Assembly (NCBI RefSeq): GCF_052089425.1
Contig: NZ_JBQCZW010000021.1
Span: forward strand, 1 to 44,830
DNA from: Ancrocorticia sp052089425
Lineage (GTDB): Bacteria > Actinomycetota > Actinomycetes > Actinomycetales > Actinomycetaceae
Reading direction: 5' to 3'
Length of the DNA: 44,830 bases
Of this stretch, positions 8,187 to 16,034 are shown piece by piece (position 1 is the stretch's first letter; each line of letters begins with the position of its first letter). Both the position numbers and the translations under genes were made by a program. The notes beneath the pieces were generated by a model that saw nothing but the letters and a program-made list of their open reading frames with translations, did no database searches and was not told where the DNA came from.

Positions 8187-8588
8187 TTACTGGACACCCA
8201 CCAGATCAACCACAAACACCAAGGTATCGGTTCCGCCAATACCTGCAGCTGGCTGCCCGGCGGCTCCATAGCCCTTCTCAGGAGGAATGGAGATCAGGAG
8301 GCGTGAGCCCACGTTCTTGCCAACGATGCCCTGATCCCATCCTTGGATCACTGCCCCAACGCCAATCGGGAACGTTGCGGGCGTGCCACGCTGGAACGAG
8401 GAATCGAATACGCCGCCTCCCCAGATCTGGCCGTGATAGTTGGCCTGAAGTTCGCGCCCGGTTGTCACAGTGGGGCCGGTGCCTTTCTCTAGCACCTTGA
8501 TGTGGAGACCCTTCGGGGCGGGGCTGTCAGGGAAGGTCAGTTCTGGCGTCTGGCCAAAGCTGCCGGTGACGGTAGGTAGTTGAGGCAT
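8187..8588 (-). CDS. FKBP-type peptidyl-prolyl cis-trans isomerase
   Basis: The start at ATG 8588, with GAAAGGA upstream, gives 133 residues, a single cytoplasmic FKBP domain with no signal peptide. Family landmarks include YHGQIWGGGVFDSSFQRG (about residues 52-69, containing the conserved Tyr and FDSS), VIQGWDQGIVGKNVGS (about 81-96, with the active-site Trp), the IPPEKGYG loop and a C-terminal LVFVVDLVGV strand. It catalyses isomerisation of prolyl bonds during protein folding. A longer frame reaches 8756, but it has no ribosome site and no FKBP character. The gene diverges from the uvrA2-like gene. Confidence 0.93.
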   Translation of the reverse strand: MPQLPTVTGSFGQTPELTFPDSPAPKGLHIKVLEKGTGPTVTTGRELQANYHGQIWGGGVFDSSFQRGTPATFPIGVGAVIQGWDQGIVGKNVGSRLLISIPPEKGYGAAGQPAAGIGGTDTLVFVVDLVGVQ

Positions 8589-8755
8589 GGGTGTCCTTTC
8601 GGATTGCAGTCCTATCAATCCCCACCAGCTTAGCCGCAGCACGCGCCGATTCACTGCGAGGTGTTCGTCTCCAAAGCTGACGAACCACCTTCGCTTCGCT
8701 ACACTCAGCGGTGCGCTAGAGCGGCGTAGCGGATGGAATGTGGAAGGCCTGATCA

Positions 8756-11116
8756 TTGAACGACGTGCATAATCGAGCGATACGCGTACGCGGCGCCCAG
8801 GAGAACAACCTCAAGAGCATCGATGTTGATATCCCCAAGGGCCAGTTAACGGTTTTCACCGGGGTGTCTGGATCAGGCAAGAGCTCGCTCGTGTTTGACA
8901 CGGTTGCGGCTGAATCGCGGCGCCTCATCAACGAAACCTATCCCGCATTTCTCCAAGGATTTATGCCCGCCCTTGAGCGGCCGCACGTTGATGAGCTGGA
9001 AGGTATCACCACGGCCATCACGGTAGATCAGGAACGGCTGGGATCGAATCCTCGCTCGACAGTTGGAACGGCAACTGACGTTAACGCGATGCTCCGGATC
9101 CTGTTCTCGCGGCTCGGGCAACCCTATTGGGGCCCGCCACAGGCCTTCTCCTTCAATGTTCCAACCGTCAGCGGCACCGGCGCACTCAAGGTCCAGAAGG
9201 GAACATCGGTTCAGCCGGTCAAGCGTACGTATACGGCGCTTGGAGGCATGTGTCCGCGATGTGAGGGCATGGGACGCATCAATGACATCGATCTGGATGA
9301 AGTGTATGACGCTTCCAAGTCACTCAACGAAGATCCGCTGAAGATTCCGGGTTACAAAGTGGGCGGCTGGAATTGGAAGATCTACGCTCAGTCAGGGATG
9401 GTTGATCCGGACAAAAAGATCGAGAAGTACTCGAAGCGAGAGCTCCACAACTTCCTGTACGCCGAGCCTCAGAAGATCCGTTTCCAAGAGATGAACTTGA
9501 CCTACGAGGGCCTCATTCCGCGTATCGAAAAGGCGATGCTGAAGAAGGAACGGGACTCGATGCAGCCAGCCGTGCGTGAATTCGTTGATCGTGCCGTGGT
9601 TTTCACAGGGTGCCCGGAGTGTGAGGGAACGAGGCTGTGCCAAGGCGCCCGCGATGCCCGTATCAATGGCGTCTCCATCGCGGACGTATGCGACATGCAG
9701 ATTGACGAGGCCGCGCAATGGGTACGCGGAATCGCCGATAGCTCCGTCAGTCCCTTGACCTCTGGACTCGCGGAGGTGCTCGATTCGTTCGTGGACATGG
9801 GGCTGGGATACCTCTCGCTTGCCCGGCCCGCTGGATCACTTTCGGGCGGCGAGGCACAGCGCACCAAGATGATTCGGCATCTTGGCAGCGCCCTAACGGA
9901 CGTCACCTACGTGTTCGATGAGCCAACGGTGGGCCTACATCCTCACGACATTTCGCACATGAATAATCTGCTCCTCAAGCTGCGGGACAAGGGCAACACT
10001 GTTCTGGTTGTTGAGCACAAGCCAGACGTCATCGAGATTGCGGACCACATCATTGATATCGGGCCTGGCGCTGGTAGTTCCGGTGGCCAGATTTGTTTTG
10101 AAGGTACGGTGGCGGAGCTACGTGAATCCGCCACGCTTACCGGGCAGCACCTAGCCGATCGGGTGGCCGTCAAAGATAGTTGCCGCAAGCCGAATGGCTA
10201 CCTTGCCATTGAAGGTGCCACCGCCAACAATCTGCGGGACGTTTCCGTGAATATCCCCAAGGGAGTACTCACCGTGCTGACCGGTGTGGCTGGATCGGGT
10301 AAGAGTTCCCTCATTGGCGAGATTCCGAATGAGGCGGAGGCCGTCGTCGTCGATCAAACTCCCATCAAAGCCTCGCGCCGTTCAAACCCTTCGACTTATA
10401 CGGGCGTTCTGGACCCAATCCGGAAGGCTTTCGCCAAGGCAAACGGGGTAAAACCCTCGCTATTTTCCCCGAACTCTGAGGGCGCATGCGAGAACTGCAA
10501 GGGCGCCGGAACGATCTATACGGACTTGGGGATGATGACGGGCGTGACGTCCGTGTGCGAAGTATGCGAGGGCAAACGATTCGAACCGGCGGTTTTAGAG
10601 TACGAATTCGGCGGCAAGAACATCGGCGAGATCTTTGAAATGCCGATCGACGAGGCGCTGGCACTCTTCAGCGCACCCGATTCATCGGTTCTGGCGGCGA
10701 AGAAGATTCTCACGCACCTCCACGATGTGGGCCTCGGATACGTGCCGCTGGGCCAGCCGCTCACCACTCTCTCTGGCGGGGAGCGCCAGCGCCTCAAACT
10801 GGCCACTCACATGGGGGAGAAGGGTGGAATCTACATCCTCGATGAGCCAACCAGTGGCTTGCATCTGGCTGATATCCAGAAGCTGCTGGCGCTCCTCGAT
10901 AGTTTGGTTGATAGCGGGAAAACCGTGATTGTTATCGAGCACCATCAGGCGGTCATGGCCCATGCCGATTGGATCATTGATCTGGGCCCCGGTGCCGGGC
11001 GTGACGGAGGGCAAGTCGTGTTCGAGGGCACGCCGCGTGACATGGTGGAGCAGCGATCGACCGTGACGGGCGAATACCTTGCGCGGTATGTTTCGGGGAC
11101 CGGAACCGGGAAGTAA
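8756..11116 (+). CDS. UvrA2-type ABC ATPase (excinuclease UvrA paralogue)
   Basis: A 786-residue tandem ABC ATPase, about 150 residues shorter than housekeeping UvrA. It has Walker A GVSGSGKSS (36-44), a zinc-binding CPRC (about 165), a second Cys pair, signature LSGGEAQRTK (about 363), a second Walker A GVAGSGKSS (about 510), CENC and CEVC zinc ligands (near 578 and 600), and signature LSGGERQR (about 676). The shortened region after the first Walker A, where UvrA has its UvrB-binding domain, fits the UvrA2/DrrC-like group linked to drug or DNA-damage tolerance rather than standard excision repair. TTG 8756 is the apparent start (GGAAGG upstream). Confidence 0.85.
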   Translation: MNDVHNRAIRVRGAQENNLKSIDVDIPKGQLTVFTGVSGSGKSSLVFDTVAAESRRLINETYPAFLQGFMPALERPHVDELEGITTAITVDQERLGSNPRSTVGTATDVNAMLRILFSRLGQPYWGPPQAFSFNVPTVSGTGALKVQKGTSVQPVKRTYTALGGMCPRCEGMGRINDIDLDEVYDASKSLNEDPLKIPGYKVGGWNWKIYAQSGMVDPDKKIEKYSKRELHNFLYAEPQKIRFQEMNLTYEGLIPRIEKAMLKKERDSMQPAVREFVDRAVVFTGCPECEGTRLCQGARDARINGVSIADVCDMQIDEAAQWVRGIADSSVSPLTSGLAEVLDSFVDMGLGYLSLARPAGSLSGGEAQRTKMIRHLGSALTDVTYVFDEPTVGLHPHDISHMNNLLLKLRDKGNTVLVVEHKPDVIEIADHIIDIGPGAGSSGGQICFEGTVAELRESATLTGQHLADRVAVKDSCRKPNGYLAIEGATANNLRDVSVNIPKGVLTVLTGVAGSGKSSLIGEIPNEAEAVVVDQTPIKASRRSNPSTYTGVLDPIRKAFAKANGVKPSLFSPNSEGACENCKGAGTIYTDLGMMTGVTSVCEVCEGKRFEPAVLEYEFGGKNIGEIFEMPIDEALALFSAPDSSVLAAKKILTHLHDVGLGYVPLGQPLTTLSGGERQRLKLATHMGEKGGIYILDEPTSGLHLADIQKLLALLDSLVDSGKTVIVIEHHQAVMAHADWIIDLGPGAGRDGGQVVFEGTPRDMVEQRSTVTGEYLARYVSGTGTGK

Positions 11117-11132
11117 CGGATCCGGGGAGTAG

Positions 11133-11162
11133 GTTGCCTGCCCTACTGCTGCCTGCCCTACT
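11133..11162. repeat. Two tandem 15-bp repeats across the msrA stop codon
   Basis: GTTGCCTGCCCTACT (11133-11147) and GCTGCCTGCCCTACT (11148-11162) differ at one base. The second holds the msrA stop codon (11158-11160, TAG on the minus strand), so the stop is duplicated in frame at 11143-11145. Confidence 0.75.
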
Positions 11163-11832
11163 GCGCGAGCGGACCCGAGCCGGGGATCGGGCAGGCGACT
11201 CCCGTGCGCGCATGGCACTGGTAGCCGTTTGGATTCTTCTGGAGGTATTGCTGGTGCTCGTCCTCGGCCGGGTAGAAGCGGCCAGCTTCCAGCACTGAGA
11301 GCACCTCAGTGACGATGGCTCCGTGGCCGGCTTCCGTCAGCTTGTCCTGATACGCCGTGATCATCTCACGCGCCGTATCTTCCTGTTCCTGCGTGGTGGT
11401 AAAGATCGCCGAACGATACTGCGTGCCGATATCCCCACCCTGCCGGTTCAAACTGGTGGGATCGTGGGATTCGAAGAAGGCCTGCAGAAGCGTAGCGGTG
11501 GGAAGCTTGGATGGCGTGTAGAGCACGCGGACTGTTTCCGCATGGCCGGTCTTGCCCGTGCACACTTCCTCATAGGTTGGATTGGGGGTGAATCCGCCCA
11601 TGTAGCCAACCGCCGTGGAATCTGCGCCCAGTTCCCACGCAAGCTTTTCCGCACCCCAGAAACATCCCGAGGCTAGATAGATCATCTCCTGATCTTCTTC
11701 CGGTTCGCCAAGGAGATCGGTTCCAAGGACCGTGTGCGGCTGAGGCTCCGGCAACACGGTGGTGTCGCGGCCCTTCAGTGCATCTTCCCGTGAAACCATC
11801 TTCGTCTTGTCCGCTTCATCCCATAAAAACAC
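11158..11832 (-). CDS. msrA: Peptide-methionine (S)-S-oxide reductase MsrA
   Basis: 224 residues. It reduces methionine-S-sulfoxide in oxidised proteins, using thioredoxin. The catalytic motif GCFWG is at 56-60 (nucleophile Cys57); the GYMGG-TPNPTYEEVC-GKTGHAE region (about 77-98) and the HDPTS-NRQGGDIGTQYRS segment (about 122-140) complete the MsrA fold. A Cys near residue 206 and another near 214 could serve as resolving residues. The extended N-terminus with GRDT and HTVLGT matches actinobacterial MsrA proteins and supports the GTG 11832 start behind GGGGG. It converges on the uvrA2-like gene. Confidence 0.95.
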   Translation of the reverse strand: MFLWDEADKTKMVSREDALKGRDTTVLPEPQPHTVLGTDLLGEPEEDQEMIYLASGCFWGAEKLAWELGADSTAVGYMGGFTPNPTYEEVCTGKTGHAETVRVLYTPSKLPTATLLQAFFESHDPTSLNRQGGDIGTQYRSAIFTTTQEQEDTAREMITAYQDKLTEAGHGAIVTEVLSVLEAGRFYPAEDEHQQYLQKNPNGYQCHARTGVACPIPGSGPLAQ

Positions 11833-11848
11833 GATGACCCCCAGATCT

Positions 11849-11903
11849 AAAAAGCATTGCCTCCCTATTCTCCCGCTCGTGGAGCTAAAGAATAGAGAGG
11901 CAA
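11849..11903 (-). terminator. Intrinsic terminator downstream of greA
   Basis: A 15-bp stem with one mismatch (11857-11871 with 11889-11903) and, on the minus strand, a following T-run (complement of 11849-11853). It lies between greA and the msrA start and should end greA transcripts. Confidence 0.8.
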
Positions 11904-11967
11904 GCGCAGAGCGAAATCTGCTAGCCGATGCCTATCCGCGCCGGCTTAGTGACATATCGGCTGTGGC

Positions 11968-12453
11968 TCAGTGATCGAGGCTTTCGATCTTGACGATCTC
12001 CACCGGGATCTTGCGGCCATTTGGTGCCTGGAACTTCGTCTTATCGCCGGCCTTGAGGCCGATGATGGCCTGTCCGAGCGGCGCGTTTTCCGGGTACACC
12101 TCAACGTCCACCAAATCTGACTGTTCGCGCGAACCGATAAGGAAACGTTCCTCATCACCGGCGATCTTGGCGGTGATGACGTTGCCTGGCACAACGGTAT
12201 CCGTGCTGGTTGGCGCGGACACGTGAGCGTTTTCGAGCAGATGGGTGAGCTCGATGATCCGGCCCTCCATCTTGGACTGTTCTTCGCGAGCTGCCTGATA
12301 TCCGCCGTTCTCACGGAGATCACCTTCGGAACGGGCGGCCTCGATCTTTTGTGCAATCTCTGCACGCTTGACCGTGGTCATTTCTTCCAGCTCTGCTTGC
12401 AGATGTTCGAAAGTAGCGGGGGATAGCCACGTACCTTGATTATCTTCAGCCAT
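11968..12453 (-). CDS. greA: Transcription elongation factor GreA
   Basis: ATG 12453, with AAGGAG seven bases upstream, gives 161 residues, the normal GreA size. An N-terminal coiled coil (about 10-80) carries the acidic tip region ARSEGDLRENGGY, which enters the RNA polymerase secondary channel and stimulates cleavage of backtracked RNA. The C-terminal FKBP-like domain (about 85-155) includes VYPENAPLGQAIIGLKAGD. The upstream gene on the same strand, hemolysin III, is separated by its own terminator, so greA probably has its own promoter near 12454-12520. Confidence 0.96.
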   Translation of the reverse strand: MAEDNQGTWLSPATFEHLQAELEEMTTVKRAEIAQKIEAARSEGDLRENGGYQAAREEQSKMEGRIIELTHLLENAHVSAPTSTDTVVPGNVITAKIAGDEERFLIGSREQSDLVDVEVYPENAPLGQAIIGLKAGDKTKFQAPNGRKIPVEIVKIESLDH

Positions 12454-12520
12454 CTGATGCTCCTTCGGAGTTAGTAGCCGCAGGTGCGACTGTGCGTAGG
12501 TGCCGCATGGGCGGCGATAC

Positions 12521-12551
12521 AAAAAAAGTCATGCCCGCGGCTACGGGCATG
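12521..12551 (-). terminator. Intrinsic terminator of the hemolysin III gene
   Basis: CATGCCCG and CGGGCATG (12530-12551) form a GC-rich hairpin, followed on the minus strand by seven T (complement of 12521-12527). It lies about 200 bp past the hemolysin III stop codon and just before the greA promoter region. Confidence 0.85.
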
Positions 12552-12701
12552 TCTTACTGCTGGCAACACTACCAGCGTAGCCACGTAAATCAACTGAAGG
12601 CCGCCTTTTACGCAACTATTGCGCGAAAGGTGAACGGTTCGGCTTGTTGAACGCAGCTAGCTCACCACGACCTGTCAGAATAAACCATGGCCCACGAGGC
12701 T

Positions 12702-12761
12702 GCGTCACGATCTGCGAGATCATGTCATGATCTGCGAGGTCGCGTCGTGACCTGTTAGGCC
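12702..12761. repeat. Three tandem 20-bp repeats across the hlyIII stop codon
   Basis: Units 12702-12721, 12722-12741 and 12742-12761 follow a GCGTCATGATCTGCGAGGTC-type consensus. The third contains the hemolysin III stop codon (12755-12757). A more diverged copy may lie at 12661-12680. The period is not a multiple of three, so the stop is not kept in frame. Confidence 0.75.
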
Positions 12762-13477
12762 ATGACTGCCAACCATACAGCCACCGCGTGGCAGGCATAA
12801 CCGAACAAAGTCCCAGTGTGGAAGAACTCGTGGAAGCCCCATGCGCGCGGCCACGGGTTCGGCCAGCGGAAGCCGTAGCACAGCGCTCCGAGCGTGTAGG
12901 AAAGGCCTCCAGCGATAATCAGCCATACAACGGCAGGACCGCCCGCCTGCCAAAAGTTTGGTAGGAACCCGACCGCAACCCACCCGAGCGCCACATACAG
13001 TGGGGTGTACAGCCAGCGCGGAGCCCCGGGCTTGAACACCGAGAGCAAAACACCGCCAATGGCTCCGGCCCACACGATGCCCAGCACGAGAGCCGCCGTA
13101 CGCGCAGGCAAGAGCGCCACGGCAAGCGGGGTGTAGGTGCCAGCGATGAGCAAGAAGATGTTGGAATGATCAATCCGCCGCAGGACCGAATGGACGCGCA
13201 CGGACCAGCGCCCCAGATGGTACACCGCCGAGTTTCCGAAGAGGAACACGGCCGATAATCCAAACACCACGCAGGCGGCCCGAACACCCGCAGTGGGTGC
13301 CAGAACTACCAGAACGATCGAATTGGCAAGAGCCAACGGCGCAGTTACAGCATGGATCCAGCCGCGGGCGGCAGGCTTGGGCAGGGCGTTGAGCCGTTCC
13401 TTGCGGGCGGCAATCTTGGACGTAGCGGATTCTTTTCGCTCGGCCGATGGTGCCTGGTGCTCTATGGAAGCGCTCAT
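12755..13477 (-). CDS. Hemolysin III family (PAQR/YqfA-like) membrane protein
   Basis: 240 residues from ATG 13477, with GGAGGA upstream; TTG 13480 directly precedes it. There are seven hydrophobic segments and the PAQR/hemolysin III pattern: a basic cytoplasmic N-terminus, a SAVYHLGRWS motif (about 83-92), RRIDHSNIFLLIAGTYTP (about 101-118) and a C-terminal GFHEFFHTGTLFGYACH, whose His residues bind a metal in relatives. Despite the name most members are not shown to be haemolytic. In mycobacteria the same gene lies near greA and the short-chain uppS, as here. Confidence 0.9.
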   Translation of the reverse strand: MSASIEHQAPSAERKESATSKIAARKERLNALPKPAARGWIHAVTAPLALANSIVLVVLAPTAGVRAACVVFGLSAVFLFGNSAVYHLGRWSVRVHSVLRRIDHSNIFLLIAGTYTPLAVALLPARTAALVLGIVWAGAIGGVLLSVFKPGAPRWLYTPLYVALGWVAVGFLPNFWQAGGPAVVWLIIAGGLSYTLGALCYGFRWPNPWPRAWGFHEFFHTGTLFGYACHAVAVWLAVMA

Positions 13478-13818
13478 CAATCCTCCAAGGATTCGTTGGT
13501 CTCAGCGCCATTCTATGGCCGGGAGGTGGGGAAGGGCAGGGCCAGTGCGATTCTGTTAGGGATGTCCCTCCCGCTTTGCCATTTCCCATCGCGCGTCCTC
13601 ACGCGCCTCTAGCCTGGCGCGTCCTCTAGCACCCTTAGCCTTGCCCAACCTCGCCCCGCTCCCGCCGTGCCGCCGCTGACCGAGCGCGCCCAGTGCACCC
13701 AAACGCCCAGCATTTACGCAAGATGTGTGTTTGATTAATGGGAAATATGCTCAAGCCTCCCTGAATGCGGACCATCAGGCGATAATCTGTTGAATGTCCT
13801 ATGGAGAGGGGATCTCGA
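13478..13818. other. Divergent intergenic region between hlyIII and uppS
   Basis: About 340 bp without a convincing gene. It holds both promoters. A GATAAT hexamer near 13779-13784 could be the -10 box for uppS. The segment 13600-13660 contains imperfect direct repeats of a GCGCGTCCTCTAGC-like motif. In mycobacteria the mca gene lies in this block, but no trace of it is visible here. Confidence 0.5.
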
Positions 13819-14580
13819 GTGCGCGCACCTACGTTTCTGTATCGGTTGTATGAGCAGCGCCTGCTGCACGAGTTGGAAGGCGGCCTCCTGCCCAATCACG
13901 TCTCCGTGATTCTGGACGGCAATCGCCGATGGGCGCGCGAGCTTGGCCAGCCCGCCGCATACGGCCACCGCATGGGCGCCGATCGCATCACCGAATTCCT
14001 CGAGTGGTGCGAAGAAGTCCAGATCCGTATCGTCACATTGTGGCTGCTTTCCACCGATAACCTTGATCGGGATGAGAAAGAGCTCCACGAACTGATGGGA
14101 ATCATCTGTGAGGTTGTAGAGGTCCTCGCGGAAACCGGCCGCTGGCACCTTGCTATGGTGGGGAATCTGGATATGCTCCCCGAGTTCAGCCGTGACCGCC
14201 TGCGCGCTGCCGAAGCGGAAACCGCCAACGTGGAGGGAGTCCGTGTCAACATCGCCGTTGGGTACGGCGGACGCCAAGAGATCGCCGATGCCGTTCGCGA
14301 TTTTCTGCGTGACGAAGCGGCAGCCGGTCACACCCTCACCGACGTGGCGGATTCCCTGTCCCTCGATGACATCACCGATCATCTGTACACCAAGGGTCAA
14401 CCCGATCCCGATCTGGTGATCCGCACCTCGGGCGAGCAGCGCATGAGCGGCTTCATGCTCTGGCAGTCCGTCCACACGGAACTGTACTTCTGCGAGGTCT
14501 ATTGGCCCGATTTCCGCCGCACGGACTTCCTGCGCGCGCTCCGAGATTTTACCCAGAGAGAGCGGCGGCTCGGTAAGTAG
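13819..14580 (+). CDS. uppS: Short-chain (Z)-isoprenyl diphosphate synthase, UppS family
   Basis: 253 residues from GTG 13819, which has GAGAGGGGA upstream; ATG 13801 is an alternative six codons earlier. The cis-prenyltransferase motif DGNRRWA (33-39) binds the diphosphate; the SGEQRMSGFMLWQSVHTELYF stretch (about 206-226) and the YWPDF element near the C-terminus are also family features. The protein condenses isopentenyl diphosphate onto an allylic primer. The N-terminus FLYRLYEQRL and the neighbours resemble mycobacterial Rv1086, which makes Z,E-farnesyl diphosphate, so the product may be short and feed a later decaprenyl synthase. Product length cannot be told from sequence alone. Confidence 0.92.
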   Translation: MRAPTFLYRLYEQRLLHELEGGLLPNHVSVILDGNRRWARELGQPAAYGHRMGADRITEFLEWCEEVQIRIVTLWLLSTDNLDRDEKELHELMGIICEVVEVLAETGRWHLAMVGNLDMLPEFSRDRLRAAEAETANVEGVRVNIAVGYGGRQEIADAVRDFLRDEAAAGHTLTDVADSLSLDDITDHLYTKGQPDPDLVIRTSGEQRMSGFMLWQSVHTELYFCEVYWPDFRRTDFLRALRDFTQRERRLGK

Positions 14581-14597
14581 GGGGTTTGGCAGGTAGG

Positions 14598-14632
14598 TTT
14601 CGTCGTCGTCAAAAATAACGACGACGACGTTC
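14598..14632. repeat. GTCGTCGTC palindromic element, copy B (full)
   Basis: CGTCGTCGTC (14601-14610) and CGACGACGACG (14619-14629) flank an AAAAATAA loop, after a G-rich lead from 14580. It lies between convergent uppS and pfkB genes, so the hairpin could terminate both. Confidence 0.75.
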
Positions 14633-14724
14633 TTGCCCCTCGTGCCGAATCCAAGGCGGCGAATCTTCTCAACGCGGCGCCCATGCCCGATCGCGGACGA
14701 ATAGGCGCTCAGAAGAGATGCGGA

Positions 14725-15720
14725 TTAGGAGAGTGGAACGCCCGTCATTCCCGCCGTCTGATACAACTCGTGCTGATCAACCAGCTCGCCGCGCGTGGGA
14801 AGGCTCGCACCCGGACGTGATATGGTGATCGCTGCCGAGGTGGCGGCGTAAGCAACTAATGTTCGCAGGTTGGCCGGCGAAATCCGGCGCAGGTCCTCGC
14901 GGTACTCGGCGCCGTCCAGAGAGATCCGGGTCAGCCCGTCGATCAACGCAGCGAAGAAGGACGCTCCCGCGCCCACGGTATCCACCACGTCTACAGGTGG
15001 AGCGGGCTGATGGAGGACTGAGCCGTCACAGGAATAGGCGTCCGCGCCGGCAAAACCGCGCGTGATGACAACGATGGCAGGTCCCAGAGTGAGCCACTCC
15101 TCGGCAACCTTCTCGCAGTTAACGCCCTCGCCGTACAGGACCCTCAGATCCTCCTCCGAGGCCTTGACGATATCCGAAAGAACAACCGATTCCTTCACCA
15201 TGCGGCGTGACTCCTCGATATCATCGAGCAATACCTGACGCACGTTGGGATCGTAGAACACCGTGGCATCGCCGCGAACGTGGCGAATCCAGTCCAATAC
15301 TTTCTCGGCACCCGGCGCCACACGCGTGGAGAAGGAACCGAAGGCCACCGTAGTTGGATCGAGGATCTCAAGATCGAGCTTGCATGCGGCCGATTGCGGG
15401 GTGTCCTGAATATCCCACGTGAAATCGAAATCATAGGAGACCTCGCCATCCGCGGCTACCGTGACGGAGGCGGTGGATGTGGGGCTTGTCCGGAAGGCAT
15501 CCTCGCGCAGCCACAGTTCGAGGCCGTTGGAAGCCGCGTACTCCTCAAGCATGGCGCCATCAGAGTCCTGCCCGAAATCCGTGACCAAGCGAACGGTGCG
15601 GCCCAGCCGCCGCAAACCGATGGCCACATTCAGCATAGATCCACCGGGGTGGCGGACAACCGTGCCATCCGCAGCAGTAATGACATCAACTAGGGCTTCA
15701 CCGATCACTAGGGAACTCAT
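14725..15720 (-). CDS. PfkB family carbohydrate kinase (fructokinase-like)
   Basis: 331 residues with the ribokinase/PfkB fold: the N-terminal GEALVDV and PGGSMLNVAIGLRRLG (about 25-40, sugar-binding glycines), and the C-terminal PfkB signature DTVGAGASFFAAL (about 247-259), whose Asp is the catalytic base and whose Gly-Ala-Gly forms the anion hole. It phosphorylates a sugar or sugar-like alcohol with ATP in the cytoplasm; the resemblance is closest to fructokinases. Its start codon overlaps the xseB stop (ATGA), so it is the last gene of an xseA-xseB-kinase operon. That grouping is probably physical rather than functional. Confidence 0.88.
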   Translation of the reverse strand: MSSLVIGEALVDVITAADGTVVRHPGGSMLNVAIGLRRLGRTVRLVTDFGQDSDGAMLEEYAASNGLELWLREDAFRTSPTSTASVTVAADGEVSYDFDFTWDIQDTPQSAACKLDLEILDPTTVAFGSFSTRVAPGAEKVLDWIRHVRGDATVFYDPNVRQVLLDDIEESRRMVKESVVLSDIVKASEEDLRVLYGEGVNCEKVAEEWLTLGPAIVVITRGFAGADAYSCDGSVLHQPAPPVDVVDTVGAGASFFAALIDGLTRISLDGAEYREDLRRISPANLRTLVAYAATSAAITISRPGASLPTRGELVDQHELYQTAGMTGVPLS

Positions 15721-16034
15721 TGGTCCTCCTCGGTCGCGGCTTTATCTGCGGCACTAGGCGTTGGTTCGGTGACGGCCTCCAGCCTGCTGCGTGCGCCATC
15801 CAGCCATTCCTGACACTTGCGGGCCAAAGCCTCGCCGCGTTCCCAGAGGGCCAGTGAATCCTCCAGCGGAAGCGAACCTTGCTCCAGCTGAGTGACGATC
15901 TCCACCAGTTGGGAGCGTGCTTCTTCGTAGCTGAGCTGGTCAATGCCGGCGATCTGGGTCTTGTCGGGGGTATGGGCGCTCTGCGCGGAATCGTCGTGTG
16001 CGTCAGGGCCGGTTGGCTGCGAAACCTTAACCAT
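15717..16034 (-). CDS. xseB: Exodeoxyribonuclease VII small subunit XseB
   Basis: 105 residues from ATG 16034, with AAGGAG upstream. The core LSYEEARSQLVEIVTQLEQG, then LPLEDSLALWERGEALARKC (about 34-75), is the helical XseB domain that binds the XseA coiled coil and supports degradation of single-stranded DNA. It has a low-complexity N-terminal extension of about 30 residues and a C-terminal Ala/Thr/Pro/Glu tail beyond the usual 80-residue size. It overlaps xseA by 8 bp and the kinase gene by 4 bp. A much longer frame reaching 16511 is only the antisense-free shadow of xseA. Confidence 0.93.
   Translation of the reverse strand: MVKVSQPTGPDAHDDSAQSAHTPDKTQIAGIDQLSYEEARSQLVEIVTQLEQGSLPLEDSLALWERGEALARKCQEWLDGARSRLEAVTEPTPSAADKAATEEDQ

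Noticed and set aside
13735..14475. A 246-codon minus-strand frame
   Set aside because: It is antisense to the uppS gene, with no ribosome site or recognised domain. The UppS motifs on the other strand explain the DNA.
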